Notes under the pieces: generated by a model | What the model was told of the DNA's origin: nothing | Databases searched by the model: none | What the model saw: only the letters and a program-made list of their open reading frames with translations | Assembly: GCA_013146195.2 (NCBI GenBank) | Contig: CM028377.1 | Location: forward strand, 2,294,001-2,358,000 | Direction of reading: 5' to 3' | Origin: Codonopsis lanceolata | Taxonomy: Eukaryota; Streptophyta; Magnoliopsida; Asterales; Campanulaceae | Length of the DNA stretch: 64,000 nucleotides | Program-made: the position numbers and the translations under genes | Shown: in pieces, positions 1 through 12,524 of the stretch | Layout of the letters: every line of letters starts with the position of its first letter | Position numbering within the stretch: the stretch's first letter is position 1

Positions 1-17
1 TTCCTCACCTCCTACCA

Positions 18-245
18 CTCCTTCATCCTTCATCGTCCTCTGCTTCAATCCACTACCGCTCCTTCATCCTTCATCGTCCTCCGCCTCCATCCACTGCCGC
101 CTCCTTCATCCTTCGTCATTCATCGTCCTCCGCCTCCATCCACTGCGGCCTCCTTCATCCTTCGTCGTCATCTGCCTCCATCCACTGTGGCCTCCTTCAT
201 CCTTCGTCGTCCTCTGCCTCCATCCAATGTCGTCGTCCTCATCCT
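18..245. repeat. C/T-rich minisatellite
   Basis: Five to six imperfect copies of a roughly 42-bp unit that reads CTCCTTCATCCTTCGTCGTC then CTCTGCCTCCATCCACTG. Copy starts lie near 18, 59, 103, 150 and 192, and one copy is longer by a partial duplication. It may begin left of the window. No open frame or known element is evident. Confidence 0.85.
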
Positions 246-769
246 TTGCCTCCTTCATCTTCTTCCGCCTCCATCGTCTTCACTCTCTTTATCAGTGAAT
301 TAAACGTGGTCAACTACGAGTAAACCAATTGGTTTATCAGTGAACCAGACTTAGTCGACTAGACGACGACCAGAATAAACCAAGTTAAAGATGGTCGACC
401 AGTGAACTATGCATGGTCGACGATGGTCGAGTAGACGACCGATATGATCGACTAGACGACCAAGGGTATTTTAGATAGTTCAATGGTGAAAGTGACCATA
501 AAAAAATATTCTTTTAAGTTATGCTATGAGTGTATGACCAGGTCATCTTTTTACATGTAAATGCACCATTTGGGGGTCGTAACAATGCCAGGGGCAAAGT
601 TGGCTTGAACTTTTCTCGTTTCTCCGCAAGTCAACGAAGTTCCAATGGACCAATGGCATGGTTTTACGCCACACAAAAAACCGCCAAGAATCTTCATCGC
701 CATTTCCTTGTCAAAGCGCTCTCTCTCTCTCTCTCTCTCTCAATAAACTCCCCAAATTAGTCGTTTGTA
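246..769 (+). promoter_or_regulatory. Upstream and 5' leader region of the DnaJ-like gene
   Basis: The stretch 300-470 repeats short words such as GTCGACTAGACGAC and ATGGTCGAC. A pyrimidine (CT)n microsatellite at 719-741 lies about 30 bases before the start codon, a common feature of plant leaders. No TATA box could be placed with confidence, so promoter function is inferred only from position. Confidence 0.4.
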
Positions 770-3700
770 ATGTCAATAATTGGTTTTAATTATTGTAGAC
801 ATCTGCTAATTCCCAGGAATATTTATTCAAATTCAAATTCTGGAGGAAGTAGAAGGTTGATGTGGAAGGCGAAGAATAAATTCAGTGTTAGAGCTTCTTC
901 AATGGAATCATCCTTTGAGAACAGCTCCTCCAATTTCCTTTATCGCATGGAACGAGCTTGGCTCATCTCTCAGGTACTTCAATTTCTCCCTCTTGCTCTC
1001 TCTCTATTTGATTATTTACTTCCTATTTTTTTAATTTAATTATCTAATACAAATACCCTTTTCTTGCCCGGAAGGTTGCGAGGAAAGTTGTATATTGACT
1101 TTTCAAATTTAATTTGACTACATTTGGATCAGATTTTCACATATTCTTAGTTAGGTATACAGAAAAAAATTACGAGTATAATATTTGTAAACTACACTAA
1201 TAATACTATGAATTTTATGTTTAGTGATTTTTAAGAAAAGAAGTATATCTAGGTCGTAAATTCTTCTGATAGAAAGTCAAAGTTGATTTTGTAAAGTCAA
1301 AGTGCCCCCCTTTTTTTAGGGAGGGGGGAAAGGAAGAGGGAGAAGATTAATTTTATGTATTCTTTCGTTCTGGGAAAAGAGTTTACTATTTTATTTTTGG
1401 ATGTTCGACTTAAAGAATCCACTTTCAAAAATTAAGACGTAAAAGTGTCATTTTATTATTAATGAGTTACTAAAAGTGTCATTTTATTACTAATGAGTTG
1501 CTAAAAGTGTCATTTTTAAAAAAAGTTCAAACGAGGATTTTTTGCCCGGAACGGAGGAAGTATTCTATAGGTGGTCTTCATGTCATTTATCTATTTGTTA
1601 CTTGGGAGTTTTTATTTAGTATAGAGCTTGGATGTGGATCTTATAGTGAGCAGATATTATTCTGAGACAGTTGTTTAAACTACCTTCACTTTGCATATTG
1701 ATTGGATAATGGCTGCTAATTCTTAGTATAGACGGTAGAGCTCGGCAGCTAGGAGCATTCGTCATTATCCTCCCTGATTATTCATTATGTCCGACAAATT
1801 TCTGTTGCAAGTTTCTTGGAAGCTTTAATTTCCTTTAAATGATATTCTCAGTGAGAATTGGGTTTGCCCTTGTTGAGTGGAGGGCTGTGTTTCACGATCA
1901 CTTATAGGGGATTGGGGTCAGCAAGGATGTAAAGACTTTATGGCAGTGTGAGGGTTTTAGTATACTGCATTGAATGGGAGGAATGCGTGAATCTTGTGCC
2001 ATTAGGCACTTATGTTTCCTCTTCTGATGGAGAGCATTTCTTTTTGGGTTTATCGGCTTTTAGTCAATATAAAATCAAAATAATTAGAAATTGGTTAAGC
2101 CAAAAAAAATAGGAATTTTGTCAAACAGATATTTGGCTTATGGTCAAAATTTTCTCCGAATGCCAAAATTACCCGTTGGGAATGTTGAGCTAATAACACA
2201 ATTTCTGTTCTCTACCATCTCTTCCGTATGTCACTGTGGGATGGTTTGGGAGGTTTGATGAGATTAGTAGGAAGTTCCCTAGTTTCATCCAGTCTTTTTA
2301 TGTAAGGAGGAGAGCCATGTTATGCCTATGATTAAGGGTGTTGAGTTGAGCCTGTTGAACAAGAAGAATTAGGAGAAGGTAGTGGTTAGAGAGATCCCTT
2401 GAGGAGAGCCTTCTGGGGCATTATGGACCACCCTGATGGTTTCACTATGGATTTCTATACACTTATTGGGACATTATTAGAGCTGACCATATGAGCGTCC
2501 TTGTGGTGTTGCATGCGAATGGAATCATTTATCAGAGTATTTGTTCCACCTTCATTACTCTGCACCAGGGCCGGCCCTCCCTGAACTTTTGGAGACCCAT
2601 GACAAAAAATAAATATAGGGCCCTTACAGAAATAAAAATTTAAAAATTATACATGAATTATTTTTTTACCTTTCATCGTCCAAATCCAAAGTATTTAAGA
2701 AGTGCAAGACCTACAAAGACACAAGTTGAGTTCGATTGTTCAAACACTGCCCCAAATAAGAACAATAAATTTTGAATAATAAATTTCGATTTTCATGTTG
2801 AGTTCAAACACTGCCCCAAATATACATATGTAATATATTAAATATTTATATATTCATATACGGAGCCATGGAGGGAGAGGGAAGAATCAAGAATTGTTTA
2901 AAATTTAAATACCTTGCGGAGTATGAAATTCGATTGGTTTTGTTGAGCAATTGATCTTTTCGGATCGAAAAACAAATCACAATTAACTTAATTTAATCAA
3001 TTGATTTCGTACCCTATAGATTGATGTGTAGGACTGTAGGAGATAGGAGAATGACTGAATGAGACTATAAACTAGGAAGGAGAGGAGAAGAGTGAAGATC
3101 ATTGTCGTGAAGACCGAAGAGGCGAAGACTGTGAATCTATGATGCGTGAGGCGAAGACTCCTCCACGACTTCTTCCTTAAAATTAATTCCAGCCAATCCG
3201 CATTTGGAAAAGTTCAAATCAGAGGTGTAGTGTTTTCGGAACCTCTAAAGCCCACTAATAAGGTATGTAAGGGGTGAGAGATCCTCACCTCTTCCCTCTT
3301 GACTCGTTCTTTTACCATGAAGGAATTGATAAGAATTATAATAGAATGGCTTACTATGTTCACTGATGATGGCTAAATATAAAAATGAATTTTAGCTTGG
3401 GCACCAAACACATGCCATAATTACAAAGGAATATATATGAATACCTAATATAAACCCAAGGCAATAAGGTCTAATTAATACAAACCTAATATTAACAATA
3501 CAATGTATTCTGTCTAACAGTTTATGCAGCTAGAGCAGTAGTAGGTAGAGACTGAGTTCCGAACTTGAGTTGGAATTCCTCTTCTTGGAGCAAGAGATCA
3601 TCAAGATCATCAATTGACATGGCAGCCCCAGAATTTTGGATGGAGATGAATACCATAAAGGATGCTCCAAGGTTGCCAAAAGGATGCGAAGTTGGAGCTC

Positions 3701-6700
3701 TTGACCAGAAACACTCTCACTGTCCTTAGTGAGACTATATGAGATAGTCTTGGCCTTGAGGACGTATTCCAAGATAAACGCGTGAGCCGTTCGCTTGAGG
3801 TCGTAGATCTCTTCTTCAGTTTTTGGGTCTGAATTTGGCAAAAAGTGCTACATTCTTTCGTTAGCAATGTCCAAGATTTCGGGGCAGTTTGGCCATGATT
3901 AATGTGAAGGCTGTATTTTGGCTAGTAGCAGTGGCCTTGATCCTTCAACTTGGCCAGAAGCTTTAAATGAACAAGGCGTAATCAGCATTGTGGTTTTTTT
4001 CATCTTCAACGTGCATAAGGGGTGGGATGGTTTGAGAGATAGTATAGGTGATTTTATGAGTGTCGAGATCGAAGGTGAAGAGAGAACTCCAGTTTATGTA
4101 GGTCTCTTTAGTAAGGTGGCAATGGGACATTAAGTATTGGATATAGAGAAACAAAGGAAGAGGATGGCTTGAGGAGAGCGCAGAGATTTGTTGGCTAGAG
4201 GTGGCGGTTGAGGAGGCTACATAATCATCGACCATCACCTTGCTGGGCTGGCATTCCATAAAAGCATGATGCAAAAGGAACATAATAGAACATAAACATA
4301 CAGACGAAGAAGGAGAGGAAAAAACCTACAAAATATGGTAACAATATTGGACGGGATATTTTTCTTGCTTACACTAGCTACATGATTCTCACGCTACCAT
4401 TGAGGCACTAAATCCTTGAAACTGGAATGGGAGACCCAGATGTTTTTAAAAGCTATGGAGTAGGATGCCACTCAATGAAGTTGGGCTCCAATGAGATAGG
4501 GAACTGATCAGACACAGACCTCGAATAGCAAGTTGAACTACACTAGGGAAGCGTCCTCTCACTCGGTACAGTTCCTCTCACATGTGACAGACCAAGTTAA
4601 ATGAGCATTGGATAAAGGAAAATTCAGTTCGAATATAATCATCAAACTACCACATACTTCTCATAATTTGAGACCCTCTGAACTACTTACTTAAAAGTTG
4701 AAACTTACCACAAACTTCTCATTATTCGAAACCCTCGGACTACTTACTTGAAATTTGACAACTATAGCCACAAAGACCTGCCAAGTTGTATAATCCTACA
4801 AGACGGAAGAAAGGCCAATAGTTGAAGCTCTTCCTAAATATAAGACCAATGCCATGGCCTTCTCTTTTGGGCACATAGTCAGCCGTGAGCCTGCACTCCC
4901 TCATCCCCTTAATCAGAACTCTAACATACTACGAGAAGGATCCCTGGACCACCTCAAAACGCAATGATGCGAGTGTCCTAAATAATGATAATATCTCTGG
5001 TAGCTACATTAGAATAAAAATTCTATTTGATTCGTGTCGAATCTTTTTCCAAGGTTGTTTCTTGCTCTTTCCACTTGTCGAAGAATGTATTGCTATCTAT
5101 GAATGGTACACAGTTGCAAAATCTATGATCAATTCTTCACCATTATTCATATCTTCAAATCTGTAACCTCCACAATACCATATCATACACTAAACAATCT
5201 TTTCACATATTAATCAAATCTTCCCAATGGAAATTCCATTGTACAGAGTTTTCCTTGAACTAGCTCATCTATATCTTCCCCTGAATTGAAAATTAGTCTA
5301 ACTGACCTAATCCGTCTTGGGATGCATAGGCAGTAGTTGGCATTAATTATATGTTTTGTTTCGGTTAATATAATGAGTATGAAGCTATCTCCTTTTCTAG
5401 CGATGGCTACAACATTTTCTTTCGATTTCTTATCTACGACCAAGCTAACCCATTTCTATGCTTATATTTTCCGCTATTGTAAAAGAATTAGGCATTATAT
5501 ATTAACTTTGCTTTTCGATTCTTTATCATTGTAGTTCGACTAAACCTTTGTAAGCAGCCTTGTTCATTTTTCACTGCACTGAAGCTTGCAGCCTCAGTAT
5601 CCTACTCAGAACTCTTTTATTATGTGTGGCGAACAACCTTGTTAATTTCTCACTCAATTGTAAAACCCCTAGCACTTTGGAAATACAGAGTAGCAGGTGC
5701 TACATGTTACCCGTGGGTAACGGCTGAACATTCATGCATATCTTTCGGTTCATGATATAGAGACGATTAGGTTTTAATACAGGCTTTGCCTATCTAATGC
5801 AGTTTTCCTTTACTAGGCTTGGTACTGACAGTGTCCGTTGTGTAAGGTTTTGACTTTACATGACAGACACTATATATTAACTTTGCTTTATGATTCTTTA
5901 TCATTGTAGTTCGACTAAACCTTTGTAGGCAGCCTTGCTCTTTTTTCACTGCTCTGAGGCATGCAGCGGCACTATCCTACTCAGAATTCCTTTATTATGT
6001 ATGGCGAACAACCTTGTTAACTTCTCACCGCATTTTAAAACCCCTAGCACATCAGAAATACAGAGTAGCAGGTGCAACATGTTACCCGTGGGTAATGGCT
6101 GAACATTCATACATATCTTTCAGTGCATGTACATCGAGACGATTAGGTTTTAATACATGCTATTACCTATCTAATGCAACCTTCCTTGACCGGGGCTTGG
6201 TACTGGTAGTGTCGTTTGTGTAAAGTTTTGACTTTAAGCACGAAATAGGCCGCGTTAATTCTTTTAGAGGTAAGAAAAAGTGTATACTTCAGGGAAATGT
6301 CTAAACATTGAGGAAACAGATGGAATCTTTAGGTCTTTTGATGGCATATTTAAAGAGGACACCTAAACATGATTTGACATAGTTTTCTGTCGAAATCATC
6401 CAGAATAGTATTATCACGAAGAAGTTAACAAAGCTATCCTTCTATTGAGAATATTTAGCTAAAGAATAAATCATGTGGCGATTCAAGAATGCTTTTTACT
6501 CCACATTCTAGTGGGTGACGTTATTTCTATAGAATTGAGGGTAAAATATAATTAATCTTCGTTGGTTACAATGAGGAATGATTCACTCTCGGGTACATAA
6601 ATCAGCACATAATCCCCTTGTGGTTTTCTGGGGTTGCCGCTGTTAACTTTTTCTGTCAAAATTAGTAGAAAGTGGACAACATCAGTTAAATACCCTAGTC

Positions 6701-9700
6701 TTCTTTCACATTTGCTTGCCTCTCAATCATCAACTCCTGCAACAAACTTCGTCAACAATTCCAAACCATCAACAACCCACCTAGGTTTCCCCCAGCGTCG
6801 ATATCATCATGAACTATTAGTATGTGGGCCCTGTTCAAGCACTTTAATTATTGACTGTGCAACTTTCTCATGACCAGCTATGTTGCCTTGTTCACAAGTC
6901 CTCTTAGATAACTACTGACGTCATCACTAAATGTGTCACACCTCAAATCCAGGCCCTACTTGGGGCCCATATTAGAACTTGAACTGCCGTATGTCCAAGT
7001 ACTCCACAGCATATACATCTTCCTTGTCTTGCCCAACAATTTTCAATGGTATACCTTGGTGCTCCACAGTAAACACATCCCCCTTTTCTCACTCGTTGTC
7101 CAGCTCGTTGCTTGGCTTGCTGTCCCATTATTGGTTCCTCTTCTTTATCACTTTGTTTTCATCCAGTACAATTATCATTGTTGGTTTCACCCTCTGCTCC
7201 TCTATTTCATTCTCTTATCATTTTTGCTTGATTCACCACAGTTGCTAATCCATAGATTCAAGTGAAACCATTACACTTTTGAATTCAGGCTTTAACCTCT
7301 CCACGAACTCTCTTACCCTTTTCTCTTCTGTTGCTACCAAGTGAATGCTATACCATGCCAATGCCAATTGCGCAAATTTAACTTCATATTGAGTTACCCT
7401 CATAGTCCCTTGCTCCAATGTCAAAAATTCCATGTCCCGTTGCTCGTGCACCACCAATGGTAGGAAGTGCCTTCAAATTCTGTTAGGAAATTAACCCATA
7501 TCAATGGTGTTCCTGCTTTGTCCCACTTTTCTTTAATCAACAGACAACATCCACCACTAATTGGCTACTCCTTCCAGTTGGAAAGTCTCGAAAACCTCAT
7601 TTTCTTCCTCAGTACATACCAGTGCTTGAAATATTTTCGCCATAGTTTCAATCCACCCTTCAATTTCCGGTACATCACATTCACCCTTGTAATTTTTAGG
7701 ATGCATCTTCAAGAACTTTTTCAGTGTTGTAATTGTCCCAAGTAATCCACTGCTTATTGATAAAGGATTCTGATTCCCTTGATTCTGACTACTCATACCT
7801 TGTTGTTGTGTCAGTACTGCAGTCAATCTATAGTCAATCTATCAAATGATGCCCTTTGATTATTATGGTTCTGTTCAGTTATCATTCCTGCCAACCTTTC
7901 ATTTACTTGATATATACCACCCAAGTCATTATACTGCAGATTGAGTAAGAGAAATATGACTATGGTTCCCCACTTCCTTGTGATCACCAGTTACACTCGT
8001 GCCGACTATATCTAAACCACGTGCCTCTCCACCTAACTATCACCTCTCAACCTACACATAACCACCCATCATAAGACAATTACTACCACATAACACAATC
8101 TTAAGGCACACAATCCTAGGCCAAGGATCCTCTCCCGGCTTCTAGCTTAACACTGTTTTGATACCACTTTGTCACGCCCCAAATTCAGCCCCTACCTGGG
8201 CAGATTAAGACCTCAAGTACCGGTTGTTAACCACACTAACCAACAGTTATTAAGAATACCAATTCCTACTAGTCTACTACTAAGGTAAGTAACAAAACTA
8301 ACATAATTGGAAACCACAACTATATACAATCACAAGTCTTGAAGTGAGACTACTAAGAGTTTACAAAATCACCAACTATTATACAGAGCCAAGAGAAGAC
8401 AACATGTCTGCAGGTACTAAGACCATCCATCATACACACTTATCAACAACCCGAAATGCTACCAAAAAGAACCACCTTCTAGCTCTCCGAGCCTTTCCTG
8501 GTTCACACATGAGATTCACCTGTTTGGCTGCAATCCAAGGAAAACAAATTAGAAAGGGTGAATTTAAGACTTAGTAAGGTTCTACTTCTCATGTATGCTA
8601 TGCATGTACACAAAAATTTTAATATGGATTCACACAACAGACTTTGTAACATTCTCAGCACGCTAAACATAAAACAGTCAAGTCCCACTAGTTCAAAGTA
8701 TTCAATGTCCCACACTGGTCAATACCATCCATCATGAGTATCACGATCTCATACTCACATAAAGTTCAAACTAGCATATCAAGTATAATGGGCATACCAC
8801 CATCTCTACATCTATGCCTGCCAATCATCCTCTGGCTCCCATAGATTTCTGCCGTTCTTTGAATTTCCCTTCCCATACGAGTTTTTCGATGTATTTCTTA
8901 GTTCTCCATATTCATTTAACTGATGATGGACAATTCTCAATCAATTGCAATCTAGAGAGAGAGAGAGCAGTTTGACTGGCTATTCATATCGTTCTCTTAT
9001 CCTGCCATCATTGGAGATGATGAAGGCATGCAACAATAATGGCTTTGAGCGTGGCTGTTTGGAATTCCATGAATATATGTTGTGGGACTGACATTTATTA
9101 TGGTATATATTTGTTGTGTAATTGCCAAGAAATTTGTGTTGATTTGGCTTCTTGTTTAAAGATAATTGTTGTTTTGTTTTGTGGAAGTGTTTGTGTATTT
9201 GGGAAATTTTAGGAATTGATATCAATATCAATTTAAGAATTTTTGAAATATTTTAGTCATTAAGTTTAAAAAGTCAAATATATGTATTTTAAATCTAGGG
9301 AGCCAATTTTGTTTATGTACAAATAATAAAGCCTCGTCAACCAGTGTCTACTATTTTAACGACAAACTTATGGTAGGGCCTTTTTGGCTGCCTTATGAAT
9401 TTTTTTTCCTGTGATTTAGTGTTCCGAATGGGTATAGTAGGCACTTAAAGCAAAATTTGATGGCACTTTTTGTCATTAACCATTTTTCGCGTGACTATAA
9501 ACTCCGTGGCTTTTCCCTCTTGCTATGATTTTATTTGAAGGCTCAAGTACCTTTCAAATTTAGAGCTTTTGTTTTGTCTTTTTATTCATGGAAAGCCCAA
9601 TACCAATGAAATTTTTATTATTTATTGCTTATATTAGAAAATATGGCCTTTTTGTCTGTTATGAAATGTTGGAGCTGCAAGCTCATGAGAACCACGAGGA

Positions 9701-10220
9701 CATTATGTCTTTAACATAACAGGTGGAGAATCAGCATCTCACTCTAACCAGGGGTTGGAGGGGGGGTTTCCCTAGAATTTATGTTTCTTCTGGGTCTGCT
9801 TTTGTACATTTCTCTTTGCAGTCAAATATTTTTGACTTGTTTCACCACCATCTAAATTTCATATGATGGTGATGCAGCAACCAAGGCCTGTTGCATGTTC
9901 TACTTGTAATTCCATCGGGCATGTTGAGTGCAAATGGTGTGGGGGCACGGGTTTCTTTATTCTCGGTGATAACATGCTATGCCAAGTCCCTTCCAGAAAC
10001 ACCAGCTGTGTTATCTGTTCTGGAAAGGTATATTAGCTGCAGTAGCAACCTTTCGCAAACCAAATTATCTGTAATTTTGATTCATGCTCTTTATTTCTTG
10101 CAAGCACTCAATTTTCAATCTCTCTGCTCGTGTCTGTTCCAGGGGTCGGCATGCTGCTCCGATTGTAAGGGAACTGGGTTTCGTGCAAAGTGGTTGGAGC
10201 AGCCTCCCATACCCAAGTAG
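770..10220 (+). CDS. Plastid-type DnaJ cysteine-rich (zinc-finger) protein, three exons
   Basis: Exons are 770-973, 9878-10027 and 10143-10220. Both introns have GT-AG ends and keep phase 0, giving 143 residues. The start is set by an in-frame TAG at 758-760, four codons upstream. Residues 1-44 are rich in Ser, Arg and Asn with almost no acidic residues, as in a chloroplast transit peptide (cut probably near VRA/SS). Residues 75-130 carry four CxxC motifs: CSTC 75-78, CKWCGGTG 86-93, CVICSGKG 112-119 and CSDCKGTG 123-130, the spacing of the zinc-binding domain of type I DnaJ proteins without any J domain. Plant relatives with this stand-alone domain (BSD2, LQY1 and PSA2 types) act in plastids as assembly chaperones or thiol oxidoreductases. 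It does not match BSD2 or LQY1 closely as I know them, so I assign no symbol. Intron 1 is 8.9 kb; further exons inside it cannot be excluded without transcripts. Confidence 0.8.
1358..1562. mobile_element. Stowaway-like (Tc1/mariner) MITE
   Basis: About 205 bp with terminal inverted repeats. The left end is TATTCTTTCGTTCTGGGAAA and the right end, read in reverse, is TACTTCCTCCGTTCCGGGCA. Both ends carry TA, the target used by this class. Inside, a roughly 35-bp unit with AAAAGTGTCATTTTATTA repeats three times (1436-1517). The left arm has drifted from the CTCCCTCCGT consensus, so the copy is old. It has no coding capacity. Confidence 0.7.
3532..3850 (-). pseudogene. Unidentified gene fragment
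   Basis: A reverse-strand frame codes for about 45 residues of conserved-looking protein (TEEEIYDLKRTAHAFILEYV, then KAKTISYSLTKDSESVSG) before the composition becomes low in complexity. A second frame over 3530-3620 ends MSIDDLDDLLLQEEE. I could not name the parent gene. It lies inside the first intron on the opposite strand, so a captured or retroposed exon is possible. There is no start, splice or stop evidence. Confidence 0.25.
5496..6236. repeat. Tandem duplication, 375-bp period
   Basis: Copy one starts at 5496 and copy two at 5871, both with TATATATTAACTTTGCTT. Shared landmarks are TTATCATTGTAGTTCGAC, GTTACCCGTGGGTAA and a final GTTTTGACTTTA. The copies differ by scattered substitutions and small indels. 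No coding potential or terminal repeats were seen. Confidence 0.85.
6934..8720 (-). mobile_element. Broken Ty3/gypsy-type element E: LTR, primer site and gag only
   Basis: Read on the reverse strand, an LTR ends in GGGGCGTGACA at 8170 and is followed by GTGGTATCAAA (8158-8168), which resembles an initiator-Met tRNA primer site. Gag follows at about 7860-6990. A short stretch at 6934-6990 (TGTCACACCTCAAATCCAGG on the plus strand) resembles the LTR end at 8170, so pol and most of the second LTR appear to be deleted. The outer LTR edge near 8720 is not resolved. Confidence 0.6.
6990..7860 (-). pseudogene. Gypsy gag remnant of element E
   Basis: Three frames on the reverse strand make up one broken gag. 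The first (7826-7557) has LKKFLKMHPKNYKGE, typical of the N-terminal side of retrotransposon gag. The second (7457-7245) has MEFLTLEQGTMRVTQYEVKF and RVREFVERLKPEF, the core of the Retrotrans_gag domain. The third (7128-6990) holds two zinc knuckles, CVYCGAPRYTIENC (the expected His is Tyr) and CICCGVLGH. Frameshifts and stops separate the parts. No protease, reverse transcriptase or integrase follows. Gag would coat element RNA in virus-like particles; this copy cannot. Confidence 0.7.
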
Positions 10221-10711
10221 TTTTGTGTTTATAAATGATTAAAAAGAGGAAGTTAACCATCTGTTCAGGAGTAATAGCTTCACACGCAGCACACAAGTTA
10301 TAAGAATCAGGTGTGTAAAATTAATGTAGATATGTGTTGTATTACTTTACTTACATTGGTAGAGTAAATGTAGATATGTTTCTTTTAATAATGTTCGTTG
10401 TTTAGTTTCCATTTTTGGATAGTAATGCTGGTATTGCTAAATTTAGGTTTAATTCTCAATTTGGTGATTCTGCTATTGCGAAAAGTCTAAGCTCACTCTA
10501 CTATCATTTTTCACATTTTTTGACGCCTTCTTCCTCCCACTCAACATTTGCAATGCACCGATTTCTCCGCCAATTCACCATGTTCTCCGCCTCCGTCCAC
10601 GGTGGCGGTGCCTTGGATGCTTTCGTGACTTATCCATCGGATTTGAGATCGAAGTCTTCAATTTGATCAAAGTATGGTGCTTGCTGATTGTGTTTGTGAG
10701 TACGCTTGTAT
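10221..10711. other. Downstream of the DnaJ-like gene, no gene recognised
   Basis: Presumed 3' untranslated and flanking DNA, rich in A and T. An 83-residue frame at 10415-10666 has no recognisable motif and I do not consider it a gene. Confidence 0.5.
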
Positions 10712-12524
10712 GCCAAGTAGATATTTACTTGTCATGATGGCGATGCACCGTTGACCATCAAGACAATTCATGTATGCTAGCTAGACTAATGGTATGCCAA
10801 GTAGATAATTACTTGTCTCACAAAATCAAGTAAGGAGCGAGTTCGACAAGAGTGAACTCGTCTGAGTCAAATAGATGTTTACTCACATAATAAATCAAGT
10901 AGAGGAGCGAGATCGACAAGAGTGACTCATCCAATAAAGTAGGCATGTTACTTTACGATATACAAGTTAAGCATGAGATCAATTACATTAAGAATTCTCG
11001 AAAGCTATATTACAATTCAATCAAACTCTAAACGTCGTAGGGATTGATTGTAGAGTCGGTATTGTTAAACGACTCTCTAAATGCAACTCCGTTGAGTTAT
11101 CGCTAAATTATCACCAAGTAGAGGATAAATGTTATATGCATTTCATTGCTCTTTTCTATGTTCTCGATTCATTTACAATTAGACAACTAAGTCATTCATG
11201 ACTTTAGTTCATAAAGATCAAAGTTCCCAATTTGTGAACCTTAGAATGACCATCATTTTGAAGTTACAATTTACAACAAGTCCAAGAACAATAATTATTC
11301 CAAATCCATTTTTGAACACATTTCATACTTGTCACAAGTCCAAAATCCAATTACAAGTCATCATCCCAAAATTTATAGAAAATTAACTTTATAAATTTCA
11401 AGTTATTAACATGGTGCATGTCTTCTTGAGCATGCATCTAGAAACTATCATGAAGGGAGCATGCTTGATATTGAGCATATAAAAACAGGGGATTGGGTGC
11501 TTACCTTGTTCGAAATCAAATGGTTGGATGATAAAACAAAGCAATGATTAATAAACTAGAGAGTAAGGACTTCAATTTGGTGGTCTCCAATCGAAAATCG
11601 GATGCCCGGATCTCCGGCAATCAAGCAACCAAGGTGAGGGCTTCCAAGTTTACTTTCTCTCACTAAGAACCCAGTTCAACAATGGTGGAAGGAAGAAATG
11701 ACTGTCAATTGTGTTTGGGGAGGTTGAAGACACCAAAAAGGGTCAATCCAAGGTGAGAGTTATTAGACTTCTAATTGGTGGATGCAAGTGTACCCTTGAT
11801 TAAAACACATCAAAAGGCTGAAAATAGGCTCAAAAGGGTCATTAGACATGTTTGGGGTTGAATTGGGTCGTATAAGGGTTAAGGGTGCACGTCACAAATA
11901 AAACAGGACTCAAAATCCCGTAATGCTGGAACAGGGGGGGCTTGCGGCCGCAAGGCCTCTCCACCTTGCCCCCGCAAGGTCTCCAGAACACTCCTCCCAA
12001 GCTACGACCCTCCATGGGAGGGCAAGTCCAAACCACCTTGCGTCCGCAAGGTCTCCAAATTGAAAAGCCCTCAAATTTGGCCTAGAATGATCCCCAAACA
12101 ACCCAAGCAATTCAAGGGAGATAAACAAACACTTAAAACAAAATCGAAACTCTCCTGAAAGAAGTCGGAATAAAGGAAAACGAACGTCGGGAATTATGTA
12201 AACAACTAATGATCAAGAATGCTAAACAAACTATGCATTAAACTCAATCTAAGCATATTAAAGACCTCAATACCAAGAAACTTATAGCCAAGTTGTTAAG
12301 ACTCTCAATGAGTTAGAAAGGAACTAGAAATGTCAAGGCATGAATACAAGGACCCAAAACAAGCACGTGCAAAGCATAGAAGTCTTTCAACCTTTATAAC
12401 TTAGCATAAGTCACACAACCAAAGTAGTCATGGAAGATATCTTACAAGCATGAATGGGGAACATATTAGACATGTTAAGTAACCAACGAGAGCATGTTAA
12501 ACAAGTATGGTTTGGGTTCTCACA
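10712..12524 (-). mobile_element. Truncated Tekay-type gypsy LTR, element F
   Basis: The reverse strand starts TGTGAGAACCCAAACC (12524 downward), the same opening as the LTRs of elements A and B, and stays collinear with A (22591 to about 24470) to about 10712. Shared marks include the ACTTGGCATACCATTAGTC block and the AAGTAGATATTTACTTGTC block. About 1.1 kb of the 3' LTR side is missing, judging by B's 3080-bp LTR. Three GC-rich palindromic modules lie at 11941-11954, 11964-11979 and 12036-12051. Its 5' end abuts the Helitron array directly. Confidence 0.8.

Larger units (their letters stand above)
974..9877 (+). other. First intron of the DnaJ-like gene, loaded with repeats
   Basis: It begins GTACTT after CTCTCAG and ends GATGCAG before CAACCAAGG. 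It contains a Stowaway-like MITE, a 375-bp tandem duplication, a reverse-strand gypsy gag and part of an LTR. In 1563-3500, 4300-5490, 6240-6930 and 8720-9877 I recognise no gene; these parts are AT-rich with scattered stops in all frames. The second intron (10028-10142, 115 bp) is normal in size. Confidence 0.7.

Noticed and set aside
530..760. 76-residue frame before the DnaJ gene
   Set aside because: It ends in the (CT)n leader repeat and has no protein features; the downstream ATG at 770 with the transit-like sequence fits better.
2566..3255. hAT-like end CAGGGCCGGCCCTCC as the start of a DNA transposon
   Set aside because: The terminus is typical, but I found no matching inverted end or 8-bp duplication downstream, so borders cannot be given.
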